Shown: positions 49,274 through 58,961, numbered from the stretch's first letter. The stretch: DNA of 64,000 nt from Burkholderia sp. Ax-1719 (GCF_011753055.1 NZ_VWWJ01000005.1:1-64000), one strand, 5' to 3'. Numbers and translations are program-made. The notes: a model not told the origin generated them from the sequence alone.

Positions 49274-49308
49274 AAGCCGCCTCGCCCGTGAGGGCGCGGC
49301 GGCTTTTT
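49274..49308 (+). terminator. Rho-independent terminator between fdnI and fdhE
   Basis: AAGCCGCC-t-CGCCC, loop GTGA, GGGCG-c-GGCGGCTT followed by TTT. The strong stem and T-run lie between fdnI and fdhE, so fdhE-selA-selB may receive only readthrough, or use their own promoter. Confidence 0.85.
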
Positions 49309-49332
49309 GCTGGTTGGACGGAGACTAACGCC

Positions 49333-50268
49333 GTGACGCAACAACGCATACTCGACCCGGAACAGATCCAGACGCAGGATCCCACTGCGATTCCGCGCAT
49401 CCGACTGCCCGAACGCGCGACGCTCTTCAAGGAGCGCGCCGCACGCCTGCGCAAGCTGGCGGACCGCAATCCCATCGGCGGCTATATGCGCCTGATGGCG
49501 GCTCTGGTGGACGCGCAGCAACAAGCGCTCGAGCACTTGAGCGCACAGATGCCTTCGGCAGAAGCGATCGCTCACGCGCAACGTCATTCGATGCCGATCC
49601 TGCCTGCGCTGGGCGCGGATCGCGATCCGCAATGGCGTGCGGTGCTGCGGCGTCTCGCCGACCGTATTGAAGCCGCTGGCGCGGTCACGCCCGCGCTCGC
49701 GAACGTGCTCGACGCCTTACGCACGATGAGCGATGCACAACTCGATACGCAAGCCGATGCGTTGCTCGCGCAACGATATACGGAAGTCGCCCCCGCTACC
49801 GCGCCATTCATCATGGCCGCGCTGCAGACGGTGTGGACCGATCTCGCGAGCCGGCTCGACGTGAAGGACGTTCCCTACGTGGACGCGCCCGGCGTGTGCC
49901 CCGTTTGCGGCCTGCCGCCCGTGGCCAGCATCGTGCGCGTGGGCGGCGCGTTCCAGGGTTATCGGTACACCCAATGCAGCCTGTGTGCCGCCGAGCATCA
50001 TGTGGTGCGCGTCAAATGCACGAATTGCGATTCGACCAAAGGCATCGCATATCACGGCATCGAAGGCAGCGATGGTGCATTGAAGGCTGAATCGTGCGAC
50101 GAATGCCATACGTATCGCAAGATCGGCTATCAGGACAAGGACCTGGAATTCGAACCGCTCGCCGACGACCTCGCCAGTCTCACGCTCGATCTGCTGATGA
50201 GCGAAGCGGGATACCGCCGTGCGAGCGCAAACCCGCTGCTGTATCCCGAAGCCCCGGCCGACCAGTGA
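49333..50268 (+). CDS. fdhE: Formate dehydrogenase accessory protein FdhE
   Basis: Cytoplasmic protein (311 aa) needed for activity of the respiratory formate dehydrogenases. Four CxxC pairs bind iron: [21 protein letters not shown] and [10 protein letters not shown]; the N-terminal helical half ([35 protein letters not shown]) is also family-like. The start is GTG 49333 with GGAG about 9 nt upstream. Its last bases overlap a GTGA in the selA leader. It is the first gene after the terminator. Confidence 0.92.
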   Translation: MTQQRILDPEQIQTQDPTAIPRIRLPERATLFKERAARLRKLADRNPIGGYMRLMAALVDAQQQALEHLSAQMPSAEAIAHAQRHSMPILPALGADRDPQWRAVLRRLADRIEAAGAVTPALANVLDALRTMSDAQLDTQADALLAQRYTEVAPATAPFIMAALQTVWTDLASRLDVKDVPYVDAPGVCPVCGLPPVASIVRVGGAFQGYRYTQCSLCAAEHHVVRVKCTNCDSTKGIAYHGIEGSDGALKAESCDECHTYRKIGYQDKDLEFEPLADDLASLTLDLLMSEAGYRRASANPLLYPEAPADQ

Positions 50269-50285
50269 CCCGTGAGATCAGCCCG

Positions 50286-51755
50286 ATGAGCGAAACCGTG
50301 GAACAGGGCGCAAAACCTGCAATCGATACGCCTGCGCTGAATGCGCTGCTGGCGCAGATGCCGGCGGTGGAGCGCGTGATCGCTTCAAGCGAAGCACAGG
50401 CGTTAATCGCGCAGTATGGGCGCACGCAGGTGCTTGCTGCGATTCGCGCGACGCTCGATGGATGGCGGCACGATGCGCAGAGCGGGACACTCGCGTTAGC
50501 CGCCGATCCTGCCGCGTTTTCAATCGAGCGCGTTATTGCTGCCGCAGAACGGGCCTTGAGCGAACGTGCGCAAAGCAAGCTGCGTGCAGTGTTCAATCTC
50601 ACGGGCACGGTGCTGCACACGAATCTGGGCCGTGCGCTGTTGCCCGACGAATCGGTGCGCGCTGTGGTTCAGGCGCTCACACAGCCCGCGAACCTCGAAT
50701 TCGATCTGGCTTCCGGCAAGCGTGGCGATCGCGACGATCTGATCGACGACTTGATCTGCGAACTCACTGGCGCGGAAGCAGCAACCGTGGTGAACAACAA
50801 CGCGGCGGCAGTATTGCTGACGCTGTCCGCGCTCGCAGCGCGCAAGGACGTGATCGTGTCGCGCGGCGAACTGGTGGAAATCGGCGGTGCGTTTCGCATT
50901 CCCGACATCATGAGCCGCGCGGGCGCGCGCTTGCGGGAGATCGGCACAACCAATCGCACGCATCTTAAGGATTACGAAGCGGCGATCAGTGCACGAACAG
51001 CGCTGCTTATGAAGGTCCATTGCAGCAACTACGCGATCAGTGGCTTTACCAAAAGCGTTGAGCTCGACGAACTCGCGCCCCTCGCGCGTAGCCATCATCT
51101 GCCCGTTGCAGTGGACCTGGGCAGCGGCACGCTGACCGATCTGACGCAATGGGGCTTGCCTGCCGAGCCCACGGTGCGGGCCACCGTTGAAGCAGGCGCG
51201 GATATCGTGACTTTTAGCGGCGACAAATTGCTTGGTGGGCCGCAAGCGGGGCTGATCGTTGGTCGCAAGGAACTGATTGCGAAAGTCAAGAAGCATCCGC
51301 TCAAGCGCGCATTGCGCGTGGGCAAGCTCACGCTCGCGGCGCTGGAGCCGGTGCTCAGGCTCTATCAGGCGCCCGAGTTTTTGCGCGATCGGCTCACCAC
51401 GCTGCGTCTGCTTACGCGTCCGGCTACGGAGATTCACGAAGTCGCGACGCGCGCTTTGCCGGCATGGCAAAACGTACTGAGTGACGGCTACGACGTGAGC
51501 ATCGAACCGATGTTCAGCCAGATCGGCAGTGGCGCGTTGCCGGTGGATGTGCTGCCGAGCAGCGGGCTCGTCGTGCGGCATCGTGGCAAGGGCGGCAGCG
51601 GTCGCGCGCTGCTCAAACTCGAACGCGCATTGCGCACGCTGCCGCGCCCGGTGATCGGCCGCATCGCCGACGATGCCTTGCGTCTCGATCTGCGTTGCCT
51701 CGAAAGCGCGGACGAAGCAGCGTTCATCGCGCAACTCGCGGAGTTGCGCCTGTGA
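50286..51755 (+). CDS. selA: L-seryl-tRNA(Sec) selenium transferase
   Basis: PLP enzyme (489 aa) that turns Ser-tRNA(Sec) into Sec-tRNA(Sec) with selenophosphate. Conserved blocks: [76 protein letters not shown], and the PLP lysine in [21 protein letters not shown] 50286 is preferred; a GTG at 50265 overlapping the fdhE stop is an alternative. Its TGA overlaps the selB GTG start. Confidence 0.95.
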   Translation: MSETVEQGAKPAIDTPALNALLAQMPAVERVIASSEAQALIAQYGRTQVLAAIRATLDGWRHDAQSGTLALAADPAAFSIERVIAAAERALSERAQSKLRAVFNLTGTVLHTNLGRALLPDESVRAVVQALTQPANLEFDLASGKRGDRDDLIDDLICELTGAEAATVVNNNAAAVLLTLSALAARKDVIVSRGELVEIGGAFRIPDIMSRAGARLREIGTTNRTHLKDYEAAISARTALLMKVHCSNYAISGFTKSVELDELAPLARSHHLPVAVDLGSGTLTDLTQWGLPAEPTVRATVEAGADIVTFSGDKLLGGPQAGLIVGRKELIAKVKKHPLKRALRVGKLTLAALEPVLRLYQAPEFLRDRLTTLRLLTRPATEIHEVATRALPAWQNVLSDGYDVSIEPMFSQIGSGALPVDVLPSSGLVVRHRGKGGSGRALLKLERALRTLPRPVIGRIADDALRLDLRCLESADEAAFIAQLAELRL

Positions 51756-53671
51756 TTGTCGGCACGGCAGGACACATCGATCACGGCAAGACTACGCTCG
51801 TGCGTGCGCTCACTGGCGTGGACACTGATCGCCTGAAAGAAGAGAAGGCGCGCGGCATCTCCATCGAATTAGGCTACGCTTATGCGCCGCTGGAGAACGG
51901 CGATGTGCTGGGTTTTATCGACGTGCCGGGTCACGAAAAACTCGTGCACACGATGACGGCCGGCGCGTGCGGGATCGACTTTGCGCTGCTTGTGATCGCC
52001 GCCGACGATGGCGTGATGCCGCAAACGCGGGAACATCTCGCGATCCTGCAATTGCTGGGTGTGCAGCATGGCGCAATTGCACTCACGAAAGTGGATCGCG
52101 TGGACGCAGCAAGGCTCGCACAGGTGCGTGCGGAAATTGCAACGTGGCTCGCGCCGACATCGCTCTCCGATGCACTCGTTTTCGCAACGAATGCGAGCGT
52201 AGCGGGCGATAAAGGCGTCGCGCAACTCGATCAGTATTTGCGCGAGCGCGCAATGCACTGGCAGTCGCGCCGCGACGACGGCTTGTTTCGTCTTGCTGTT
52301 GACCGTGTATTTACGCTGACGGGACAGGGCACCATCGTGACTGGCACCGTGTTTTCCGGGCGCGTGCAGACGGGCGATACGCTGCTGCTCGCGCCTGCCG
52401 CGGAGCCGGTGCGCATACGCAGCATCCATGCGCAGAATCGTGCATCTGAAACCGGCCATGCGGGACAACGTTGCGCGCTCAACCTTACCGGCGTCGATAA
52501 AGATCGCATCGCACGCGGCGACTGGATTGTGGATGCGCGACTCGCGCAACCGGCCACGCGGCTCGACGTCGAACTGCAACTGCTCGTGGATGCGGATATC
52601 ACGCTGCAGCACTGGGCTCCTTTGCATGTGCATCTGGGCACGACGCATAGGGTGGCGAACGTGGCGCTGCTGGAAGCCGACACGCTTGCGGCAGGCGAGC
52701 GGGCGCGCGTGCAACTTGTGTTCGACGCGCCGCTGCATGCGATGCCGGGCGATCGTTTTATCGTGCGCAACGCTCAGGCGAGTCGCACAGTGGGCGGCGG
52801 GCGCGTGCTGGATCCCTTTGGCCCTGCGCGCAGACGACGCACGCCGGAACGTCGGGCCTGGCTCGATGCGCTTTGCGCGTGGCTGGATGAAAAGCGCGTG
52901 GATGCCATGATCGATCAAGCGCCGCGTGGGCTGGAGCGCCGCGCGTTGATGCAATTGACCGGCTACGATGCCGCGACGCTGGCATTGCCCGATGATGTTG
53001 TCGTGATCGCGCCGCAAGGCCGTGTCGAAGCCGCGACGCTAATGGCCCGTGAGCATTGGGTGCGTCTGGCCGCGCGTATCGTCGAAGCGCTGGGCGATTT
53101 TCATGCGCGTATGCCTGACGAACAAGGCCCGGATGCGGCGCGTCTGCGGCGTATGGCGGCTCCGTTAGCGAGCGATACGATCTGGCGCGCGGCAGTTGAT
53201 GCATTAGTCGAGGATGGTCGTATCGCGCGTAGTGGGCCGTGGCTGCATTTGCCCTCGCATGCGGTGGCGCTCGATGCGCAAGAGGAGCAATTGGCGGCGC
53301 GTCTCATGCCGTTGATCGCGCAAGGACGCTACGATCCGCCGTGGGTGCGCGATCTAGCGCGCGAAACGCAGCAACCGGAGGAGAAGATACGCGCGTTGCT
53401 GCGCAAACTTGCGCGCCTTGGGCGTCTTTATCAGATCGTGCGTGATCTGTTTTACGACCGTGACGTTGTGCATGAACTGGCGCGTTTGATTGCGCTTACG
53501 GCGCAGAGTGAGGTGGCGGGAGTGGGAGCTGCTGCGTTTCGCGATGCTTCTGGTCTGGGGCGCAAGCGTGCGATCCAGATTCTGGAGTTCTTCGATCGCG
53601 TTGGATATACTCGGTTCCAGCGCGATCTGCATCTGTTGAGGCCCGATAGCCATATGCGTGAATGGCTATGA
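51752..53671 (+). CDS. selB: Selenocysteine-specific elongation factor SelB
   Basis: GTPase of 639 residues that delivers Sec-tRNA(Sec) to UGA codons bearing a SECIS. N-terminal EF-Tu-like domain: [73 protein letters not shown]; then beta domains with [19 protein letters not shown] and four C-terminal winged helices that bind SECIS ([40 protein letters not shown]). The start GTG overlaps the selA TGA (GTGA). tRNA-Sec follows 75 nt after the stop. Confidence 0.95.
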   Translation: MIVGTAGHIDHGKTTLVRALTGVDTDRLKEEKARGISIELGYAYAPLENGDVLGFIDVPGHEKLVHTMTAGACGIDFALLVIAADDGVMPQTREHLAILQLLGVQHGAIALTKVDRVDAARLAQVRAEIATWLAPTSLSDALVFATNASVAGDKGVAQLDQYLRERAMHWQSRRDDGLFRLAVDRVFTLTGQGTIVTGTVFSGRVQTGDTLLLAPAAEPVRIRSIHAQNRASETGHAGQRCALNLTGVDKDRIARGDWIVDARLAQPATRLDVELQLLVDADITLQHWAPLHVHLGTTHRVANVALLEADTLAAGERARVQLVFDAPLHAMPGDRFIVRNAQASRTVGGGRVLDPFGPARRRRTPERRAWLDALCAWLDEKRVDAMIDQAPRGLERRALMQLTGYDAATLALPDDVVVIAPQGRVEAATLMAREHWVRLAARIVEALGDFHARMPDEQGPDAARLRRMAAPLASDTIWRAAVDALVEDGRIARSGPWLHLPSHAVALDAQEEQLAARLMPLIAQGRYDPPWVRDLARETQQPEEKIRALLRKLARLGRLYQIVRDLFYDRDVVHELARLIALTAQSEVAGVGAAAFRDASGLGRKRAIQILEFFDRVGYTRFQRDLHLLRPDSHMREWL

Positions 53672-53745
53672 ACAGATGATAAAAGTGCGTGCGCGTGCAT
53701 CGAAATCGCGTTTGAAAGCACCGTGCCAAAGGTTTTGTGGTCAAG

Positions 53746-53841
53746 GGAAGGCAATCGCATCCGGTGGTGCGGCTGGACTTCAAATCCAGTTGGGGACGTC
53801 AGCCGTTCCCGGGATGGTTCGACTCCATCTGCTTTCCGCCA
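53746..53841 (+). tRNA. selC: tRNA-Sec (anticodon TCA)
   Basis: A 96-nt tRNA with encoded CCA. The acceptor stem is 8 bp: GGAAGGCA with TGCTTTCC (one G-T pair). The anticodon arm CTGGA-CTTCAAA-TCCAG has TCA at 53780-53782. The long variable arm TTGGGGACGTCAGCCGTTCCCG and T arm GGTTCGACTCC complete the selC layout, closely like E. coli. Its place directly after selB fits. Confidence 0.96.
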
Positions 53842-53872
53842 GGAGCTTTCTTTAGTTTGATCGCAATGTGTT

Positions 53873-54313
53873 ATGACATCGCATGAAAGCCGTCCCGCTT
53901 CGCAACTGTTCGCGTTGATCGACGGGGCCGCGAGTCCGGGGCGCATTCACATGCTGCTGGAAGAGTCCGGAGCGGAATTCAAATCGGTCTTTGAAGGCTT
54001 GCCGGAGGAAGCGCTGGGACCGGCGTCACTTCATCTCGCGCGAGTCGATGATCGCGATGCGTCGTGGTTTGACGAGCTTGAACATATCGATCTGTATTCA
54101 CAAATTCACGCCGGCTCAGTGTCAGTCAGAAAAAACAGATCGAGGAAGCAAGTTGATTCATTTCGTAAAGAATGTTCTGGTGCGTCGCGGCGCGCAGGAT
54201 GCAAGCGTACCTGTGCGATTGTTTGCCGCGTTCGCGTTTGGTCTGATGATGGCGGGCTGTCATCAGGACGTGGCGCAGACGGATGCCGCGAAGTCATCGG
54301 CACCGGTTGTTGA
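53873..54313 (+). pseudogene. Truncated DUF4123 (type VI secretion cargo adaptor) gene
   Basis: The first 75 or so residues look like the start of a DUF4123 protein: LFALIDGAASPGRIHMLLEE, FKSVFEGLPEEALGP, ASLHLARVDDRDASWF. Similarity ends near 54105; the remaining frame is Ser/Arg/Cys-rich and non-conserved and overlaps the next gene. Intact DUF4123 proteins are about 250-300 residues and are encoded beside vgrG as effector-loading adaptors. No vgrG or effector gene is present. I read it as a remnant fused by deletion. A short real protein is possible but unlikely. Confidence 0.6.
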
Positions 54314-54866
54314 TAACGTCGAAAATCCGGCGTCGGTGAGCGGATTGAACTATGCATCGTATGGCGTGGCGACTTTCTCCATCACGGATGCCGAAGGAAG
54401 AAGCGGGGGCGGCCCCAATCTCGCGCCGGTCAGTAAGACGGGCCAGCCGAGTGGAGGAGGTTTCGATATGTGTTGCGTCTATGTCCCGCAGAAGTGGCAT
54501 GACGGAATGTCGGTCCATGTTCGCTGGAGGCGAGACACTCACCCCTATGACGACGATCGTAGTGGCGACCAATGGCTGGAGGCCACGGCGAAGGTCCCAC
54601 CCTATGGACCAAAGCAATATAACTTCATCGTGCAGTTCCTCGAGAACGACCGGGTTCGTGTGCGCGTTGACGACGGCAGTCCTTTGGACAAGCCGGTCAG
54701 TAATGATCCGTATACGGTTCAAGGCGAACTCGATGTTCAGGCGAACGCGCAAATGCAAGCGTCGCGCGAGCGTGATAAAGCCGCGGCAGCCTATGACCGG
54801 CAACTACAGGAAAAAGTCGATAAGGCAGAGAAGGCGTCCGAAAAGGCGGTGCAGCCGAACCGATAG
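54153..54866 (+). CDS. DUF3304 family lipoprotein
   Basis: About 237 residues from the TTG at 54153, chosen for the GAGGAA 6 nt upstream. The hydrophobic segment LFAAFAFGLMMAGCHQD ends in lipobox MAGC, so mature Cys is near residue 35. The core SGLNYASYGVATFSITDAEG, GGGFDMCCVYVPQKWHDGMS and VHVRWRRDTHPY is the DUF3304 pattern, found beside type VI secretion lipase and effector genes. The C-terminus is a Lys/Ala/Glu-rich helix (RDKAAAAYDRQLQEKVDKAE). Role is unknown; an immunity-like or island function is inferred from the DUF4123 remnant next door. Confidence 0.68.
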   Translation: MIHFVKNVLVRRGAQDASVPVRLFAAFAFGLMMAGCHQDVAQTDAAKSSAPVVDNVENPASVSGLNYASYGVATFSITDAEGRSGGGPNLAPVSKTGQPSGGGFDMCCVYVPQKWHDGMSVHVRWRRDTHPYDDDRSGDQWLEATAKVPPYGPKQYNFIVQFLENDRVRVRVDDGSPLDKPVSNDPYTVQGELDVQANAQMQASRERDKAAAAYDRQLQEKVDKAEKASEKAVQPNR

Positions 54867-55329
54867 TCGCGCTGCGAAAATCGACTTTCGAGCAGAAGGC
54901 GTCCGCGTAAACTCGCTATTCAATAAAAGGTGCGGCGTATCGATTTGTTAAGCGACCGTCTGTCGGAACGACCTCCGCCTCTGCCAGCCTTGTTCTTTAG
55001 AGTTTTTGAAGCGCTGCGAACGAGGCATTTGAAGACTGAATAATTTCGAAAACACCGTCGGAAAGTCTGCAGTTTCTGAAGCTTATATCTTTGCGCCTCC
55101 GTAACGGACTGACGAAAGCTTAATGAAGGGGGCCGATCACCTTTCGGCCATCCATTCGCAATAAAGTTGCTCACGCTGATGCCGTTAACTCGCAGGTGTC
55201 ATCGTGACGCTTTGTTTAGCGGATGCATTCTTGCCGCGCCAGCCACGATCGTTCGTGCGCGCACGGCGGCTTGCCCTGGCATCGCCAGCGCGCTCGGGAC
55301 GGTCCTGTTATCTGATGAAAGAGGAGTTC
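54867..55329. other. Non-coding, lower-GC stretch
   Basis: About 463 nt. Base composition is visibly more AT-rich (for example ATTCAATAAAAGG at 54918, GAATAATTTCG at 55038) than the flanks. I see no ORF with family similarity, RNA gene or repeat of the tRNA-Sec 3' end. A likely remnant of island DNA. Confidence 0.45.
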
Positions 55330-55635
55330 ATGGTTACATCCGCAGTATCCTTTCCCCGGTCAATCGGCGCGTCAACGCGTATTGCTTGCGCTGATGGTCT
55401 CGTCGCCCACGTGTTCATGGTCGACTCCCAAGTGCCGTTGTTCAACGTAGTCTGCGGGCCATTGAAGTTCCTCGCGAACCGCGAGCAGGTGGAGTCTCAG
55501 GTGGCACGCGTAACCGCGGGCAAAATGCCCGTGCCAGACTGGGAATGGGTGCTCGATACCGGCTTCGATTCTTCTGTCGATGGAGCGTCGAGCAAGCAAT
55601 GGAAAATGACGCGCAAAGTGGCGGACGCGTCCTGA
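55330..55635 (+). CDS. Hypothetical protein, 101 aa
   Basis: Begins MVTSAVSFPRSIGASTRIAC with AAGAGGAG 6 nt upstream. It has DGLVAHVFMVDSQVPLFNVV, KFLANREQVESQVARVTAG and PDWEWVLDTGFDSSVDGAS; no signal peptide, membrane helix or recognised domain. The good ribosome site and varied composition support a real gene. An unassigned cargo gene of the tRNA-Sec island is the simplest reading. Confidence 0.5.
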   Translation: MVTSAVSFPRSIGASTRIACADGLVAHVFMVDSQVPLFNVVCGPLKFLANREQVESQVARVTAGKMPVPDWEWVLDTGFDSSVDGASSKQWKMTRKVADAS

Positions 55636-55828
55636 ATCTTGATGGCGGCTGGCTCGTCAACCGTCGTTCTGATCTCGGCGGAATCTGCCCTACGAAAAGG
55701 GTTGTTCGACTTCAGCAATGCGGCTGTGCAGTCCCCACGACCTGTACAGCAATGTCGACGTGTACCTGTCATGCGCGATTTCAGTGAGTGAGACTTTGTT
55801 GATCAAAGCACTCCGGAGACATCGACGC

Positions 55829-56674
55829 ATGACATACGATCTTTCGCGCTTTGCGATCAATCAGATCACGACGCCAAAATGGACCATGCCTGAAGCACTC
55901 GACGGATATAGCCGTCAGGGTGTTAGCGGCATTGCGGTTTGGCGGCAATTTCTCGAAGCTTATGGCGTTGCGCAAACACGCAAACATCTCAGGGAACTGG
56001 AGATGTGGGTGCCTTCGCTATGCACGAGCGAATGGTTGAACGTTAGTGTCGAGCAGAGCATGACGGCTGCGATCGACACGAATCGGCGACTGCTAGATGC
56101 AGCCGCGGAAATTGGCGCCGCCTGTCTAATGATGGTGGTCGGCGGCATGCCACCCGGCAGCAAGGACATCGCAGGGCAGCGCGCGCGTGTGCGCGATGCG
56201 CTCTTTGCATTGCTGCCGCATGCGCGCGAGGTCGGCGTCAAACTCGGCCTTGAACCATTGCATCCGATGTACGCCGGCGATCGCAGTGTGCTGAATTCGA
56301 TCAAGGTCGCCAACGATCTATGTGATGAGCTTGGCGAAGGCGCGGGGCTGGTGCCCGATGTCTATCACTGCTGGTGGGACCCGGCATTCGAAGCCGAACT
56401 TCGGCGTGCGGGACCTGAGCGCATCCTCACCTTCCATTACTGCGACTGGCTCGTGCCGACCCGCAACCTGCGCGATCGCGGCATGGTTGGTGACGGCGTC
56501 ATCGATATTGCGGGTATCAAGGGCTGGCTCGACAATATCGGCTACTCCGGGCCGTTCGAGCTGGAGATTTTCTCCGAGCTGGACTGGTGGGAGCGGCCAC
56601 CCGAAGAGACGGTTCGTGTCGCTGTCGAACGGTGCGCGCCGTACGTTGCAATGCCTTCTACCTCGCGCAACTGA
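55829..56674 (+). CDS. Sugar phosphate isomerase/epimerase (AP endonuclease 2-type TIM barrel)
   Basis: A 281-residue protein of the xylose-isomerase-like TIM-barrel superfamily. Barrel motifs: LDGYSRQGVSGIAVWRQFLE, GAACLMMVVGGMPPGSKD, HAREVGVKLGLEPLHPMYAG (metal Glu in LEPLHPMY), VPDVYHCWWDP (Asp/His metal site), ILTFHYCDWL and GPFELEIFSELDWW (terminal Glu). Metal-dependent isomerisation or epimerisation of a hydroxy-keto compound is expected. It lies upstream of the GntR regulator on the same strand and may be a pathway enzyme of the same regulon. A weak half-site ATGTCGAC is at 55752. Confidence 0.8.
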   Translation: MTYDLSRFAINQITTPKWTMPEALDGYSRQGVSGIAVWRQFLEAYGVAQTRKHLRELEMWVPSLCTSEWLNVSVEQSMTAAIDTNRRLLDAAAEIGAACLMMVVGGMPPGSKDIAGQRARVRDALFALLPHAREVGVKLGLEPLHPMYAGDRSVLNSIKVANDLCDELGEGAGLVPDVYHCWWDPAFEAELRRAGPERILTFHYCDWLVPTRNLRDRGMVGDGVIDIAGIKGWLDNIGYSGPFELEIFSELDWWERPPEETVRVAVERCAPYVAMPSTSRN

Positions 56675-56847
56675 GCGCAACCGCCGCTCATTGCTATGCC
56701 GACGCCTTTGGCCCAGGGCGTCCCACCAATACACTCGCTTCCCTCCCTGGCTGGAATCCGCCTTATTGACACCAGCCGCGATCCGCTTGGCAATTCAAGT
56801 AAACTGGAGCGAAAGCTCTAGTTGCGGTCCATCCCCATAAAATTCCA

Positions 56848-56877
56848 TTGACATTGTCGTCATTATGTCGACAATTG
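56848..56877 (+). promoter_or_regulatory. gntR promoter with overlapping operator (site 1)
   Basis: -35 TTGACA at 56848-56853, 16-bp spacer, -10 GACAAT at 56870-56875. The operator 56854-56877 (GTCGTC, n5, GTCGACAATTG) fills the spacer and -10. It is 97 nt before the gntR start, so autorepression is expected. Confidence 0.65.
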
Positions 56878-56974
56878 AATGAGCAGAGTCCCTGGCTCAT
56901 CGAACGTGGCATGGCCGCGATTCCCGTGAAGCAGGGCCGCACGCTCCACAAGCGGCAAGAATTCAGGAATTGAT

Positions 56975-57733
56975 ATGGCTAAGCCAGTAGCGGAACAGCC
57001 GTCCGGCAAAGAAACGGGCGCGGCCCGAGTGTACAAAATGCTCCGCAGCGAGATCCTCACCATGACGCTCGCGCCCGGCGAAGCGCTGGACGAGGTCAGC
57101 CTCGCAGAGCGCTTCGATTCATCGCGCTCGCCCATCCGGGAAGCGCTGGTCAGGCTTTCGGCCGATGGCCTGGTGACCACGCTCGCCAATCGCAGCACCG
57201 TCGTCACGCCGATGGAACTCGCGCGCGTGCCGGAATTCCTCGACGCATTGGATCTGCTGCAACGGGTGACCACGCGTCTCGCCGCGTTACACCGCACGCC
57301 GGCGGATCTCGTCAAAATTCGCGAGACTTATAAGGCCTACGAAAAGGGCGTGGCAACGAGCATCCGTACGCGTGTCAGCCTGCCGATGATCGAGACGAAT
57401 CACGAATTCCATATGGCCGTGGCGCGCGCCGGACGCAACACGTATTTCGCCGATCTCTACAGCCGCTTGCTGGACGAGGGGCGCAGAATGCTGCATCTGC
57501 ATCTGCAATTCAAGCTGCAGGACCCCAATATCTCGCCGCAGCAAATGGGCGCCGACCACACCGAGATTCTCGACGCGATCGAGCGGGGCGATGCGGACAA
57601 GGCCGAGGAGTACGGCCATCTTCACGCTGTGCAATTCAAGGGGCAATTTATGGAGTTCATGGATCGCAATCTCACTGCGTCCGTGCCCTTGAACTACCGC
57701 GCACCGTCGCGCGAAACTTCGACAACGGAATAA
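56975..57733 (+). CDS. GntR/FadR-subfamily regulator
   Basis: A 252-residue regulator. Winged helix residues about 12-75: RVYKMLRSEILTMTLAPGEA, LDEVSLAERFDSSRSPIREA, LVRLSADGLVTTLANRSTVV. The all-helical FCD ligand domain follows: ETNHEFHMAVARAGRNTYFA and DHTEILDAIERGDADKAEEY-GHLHAVQF with metal-ligand His and Asp residues. Regulators of this type release DNA on binding an organic acid or sugar acid. Operators matching its own promoter also occur in the SDR/hyuA divergent region, so it should govern both arms. Confidence 0.9.
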   Translation: MAKPVAEQPSGKETGAARVYKMLRSEILTMTLAPGEALDEVSLAERFDSSRSPIREALVRLSADGLVTTLANRSTVVTPMELARVPEFLDALDLLQRVTTRLAALHRTPADLVKIRETYKAYEKGVATSIRTRVSLPMIETNHEFHMAVARAGRNTYFADLYSRLLDEGRRMLHLHLQFKLQDPNISPQQMGADHTEILDAIERGDADKAEEYGHLHAVQFKGQFMEFMDRNLTASVPLNYRAPSRETSTTE

Positions 57734-57736
57734 GAC

Positions 57737-57780
57737 GTCGCTTGCAGGGAAGCGACTCCAGTCTTTTCGACAGGAGTCGC
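57737..57780. terminator. Overlapping hairpins between gntR and tautomerase
   Basis: GTCGCTT (57737-57743) can pair with AAGCGAC (57750-57756), or GCGACTCC (57752-57759) with GGAGTCGC (57773-57780); both use GCGAC. Convergent gene ends flank it, so it probably stops both transcripts. Confidence 0.5.
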
Positions 57781-57799
57781 ACTTTACGGCGCAACAGGC

Positions 57800-58006
57800 T
57801 TATTTCGTCGCCAGGCTGGCTTGCGTCGGTTCCGCAAGCGTGCCACCCACAGACCACATCGAGCGCTCCACCTCCGTCATCACCAGTTGCACATCCGCTA
57901 GCGGACATTTGGCGATGCGAGCTGTTTCGCGGGTCAAGACCTCGGCGAGTTCAGCTTTCTGGGCGTGAGTTCGGCCCGAGAGCATTTCAAGTCGAATAAT
58001 TGGCAT
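57800..58006 (-). CDS. 4-oxalocrotonate tautomerase family protein
   Basis: A 68-residue tautomerase. After Met removal Pro1 (MPIIRLEMLSGRTHAQKAEL) is the catalytic base. ETARIAKCPLADVQLVMTEVE and RSMWSVGGTL are 4-OT-like, with the region around the usual Arg11 reading GRTHAQK. It may shuttle enol and keto forms of a pathway intermediate. It lies on the minus strand downstream of the SDR (54-bp gap) and likely shares its transcript. Confidence 0.85.
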   Translation of the reverse strand: MPIIRLEMLSGRTHAQKAELAEVLTRETARIAKCPLADVQLVMTEVERSMWSVGGTLAEPTQASLATK

Positions 58007-58060
58007 TGCGAATCGTCCTTTCGTATTTGAGTCGGGATATCAATCAGATTGTGCTTCGGA

Positions 58061-58861
58061 TTATGCTTCGGGCTGGGGTGCCGGTTGCGATGCATACGCC
58101 AGGTAGGCCGAGCGAACCAGCCAGCCGCAATCGATCGGCAACGTCGAACCCGTGATGGCGGACGCGCCCGGTGAGCACAGGAAGAAGATCGCATCCGCGA
58201 CTTCTGCGGGTTTCACGAAACGCTTCAATGCCGACATATCGATAATGGCCTGGGGGTCGCGTTCGCCGCTGTCGATCCGCGCCTGCATTGCAGGCGTGAG
58301 CGTGTAGCCTGGCGCCACCGCATTCACGCGCACGCCGCTCGGCCCCCATTCCGCGGCCATCACTTCGGTCATCATCTTCAGCCCGGCCTTGCCCACGGCA
58401 TAGCCGATCTGTGCGGAAGGACGGTACGTCGTCAGCGAACAGAGATTGACGATTGCGCCTTCTCCCTGGCGGCACATCTCGCGGGCAAATGCACGCGAAA
58501 CGAGCAGCGTGCCGCGCACATTGATGTCGTAGAGACGGTCGATTTCCGCAACGTCCACTTCGAGCAGGCGCACTGCGTTCTGCAGAATGCCACCCGAATT
58601 CACGAGCGCATCCGGTACGCCAAAACGCTCGATGACCTCGGCGGCGAAGCGGCGCACGTCGTCTTCCTTTGAGACATCGACCCGCAGGAATTCGGCGGCC
58701 GCCCCGGATTGCTGCATGTCCCGCGCGACGCTCTTGCCGCGCTCTTCGTTCACATCCGCCACGACTACGCGATAGCCCGCGCTACCAAATCGCCGCGCGG
58801 CTGCTTCGCCGATACCGCTCGCGCCGCCCGTCACCACAGCCAGCTTGTGTTCCTGATCCAT
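58061..58861 (-). CDS. Short-chain dehydrogenase/reductase
   Basis: A 266-residue classical SDR with NAD(P)-binding TGGASGIGEAAARRFG (residues 11-26), the acidic residue in VVVADVNEE that favours NAD, LVNSGGILQNA (NNAG-like loop) and catalytic Ser-Tyr-Lys in LCSLTTYRPS - IGYAVGKAG. Ends with PGASAITGSTLPIDCGW. It probably oxidises a secondary alcohol of the pathway. ATG 58861 has GGGGACG upstream. It is divergent from hyuA, and the minus-strand promoter region contains operator site 2. Confidence 0.92.
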   Translation of the reverse strand: MDQEHKLAVVTGGASGIGEAAARRFGSAGYRVVVADVNEERGKSVARDMQQSGAAAEFLRVDVSKEDDVRRFAAEVIERFGVPDALVNSGGILQNAVRLLEVDVAEIDRLYDINVRGTLLVSRAFAREMCRQGEGAIVNLCSLTTYRPSAQIGYAVGKAGLKMMTEVMAAEWGPSGVRVNAVAPGYTLTPAMQARIDSGERDPQAIIDMSALKRFVKPAEVADAIFFLCSPGASAITGSTLPIDCGWLVRSAYLAYASQPAPQPEA

Positions 58862-58961
58862 AAGACGTCCCCATTGCGTTGAGCAAGCCCGCGCCGGTAC
58901 GGCGCAAGTGCGTGCTGCCGAACTTCCTTCCGACGAAAGACCACCCGAAAGGCAATCTTTT

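Noticed and set aside
53842..55329. tRNA-Sec attachment-site duplication
   Set aside because: No second copy of the tRNA 3' end could be found by eye in this stretch.
55744..55766. Fourth GntR site at ATGTCGAC near 55752
   Set aside because: Only one half-site matches; the second GTCG and the CAAwTG end are missing.
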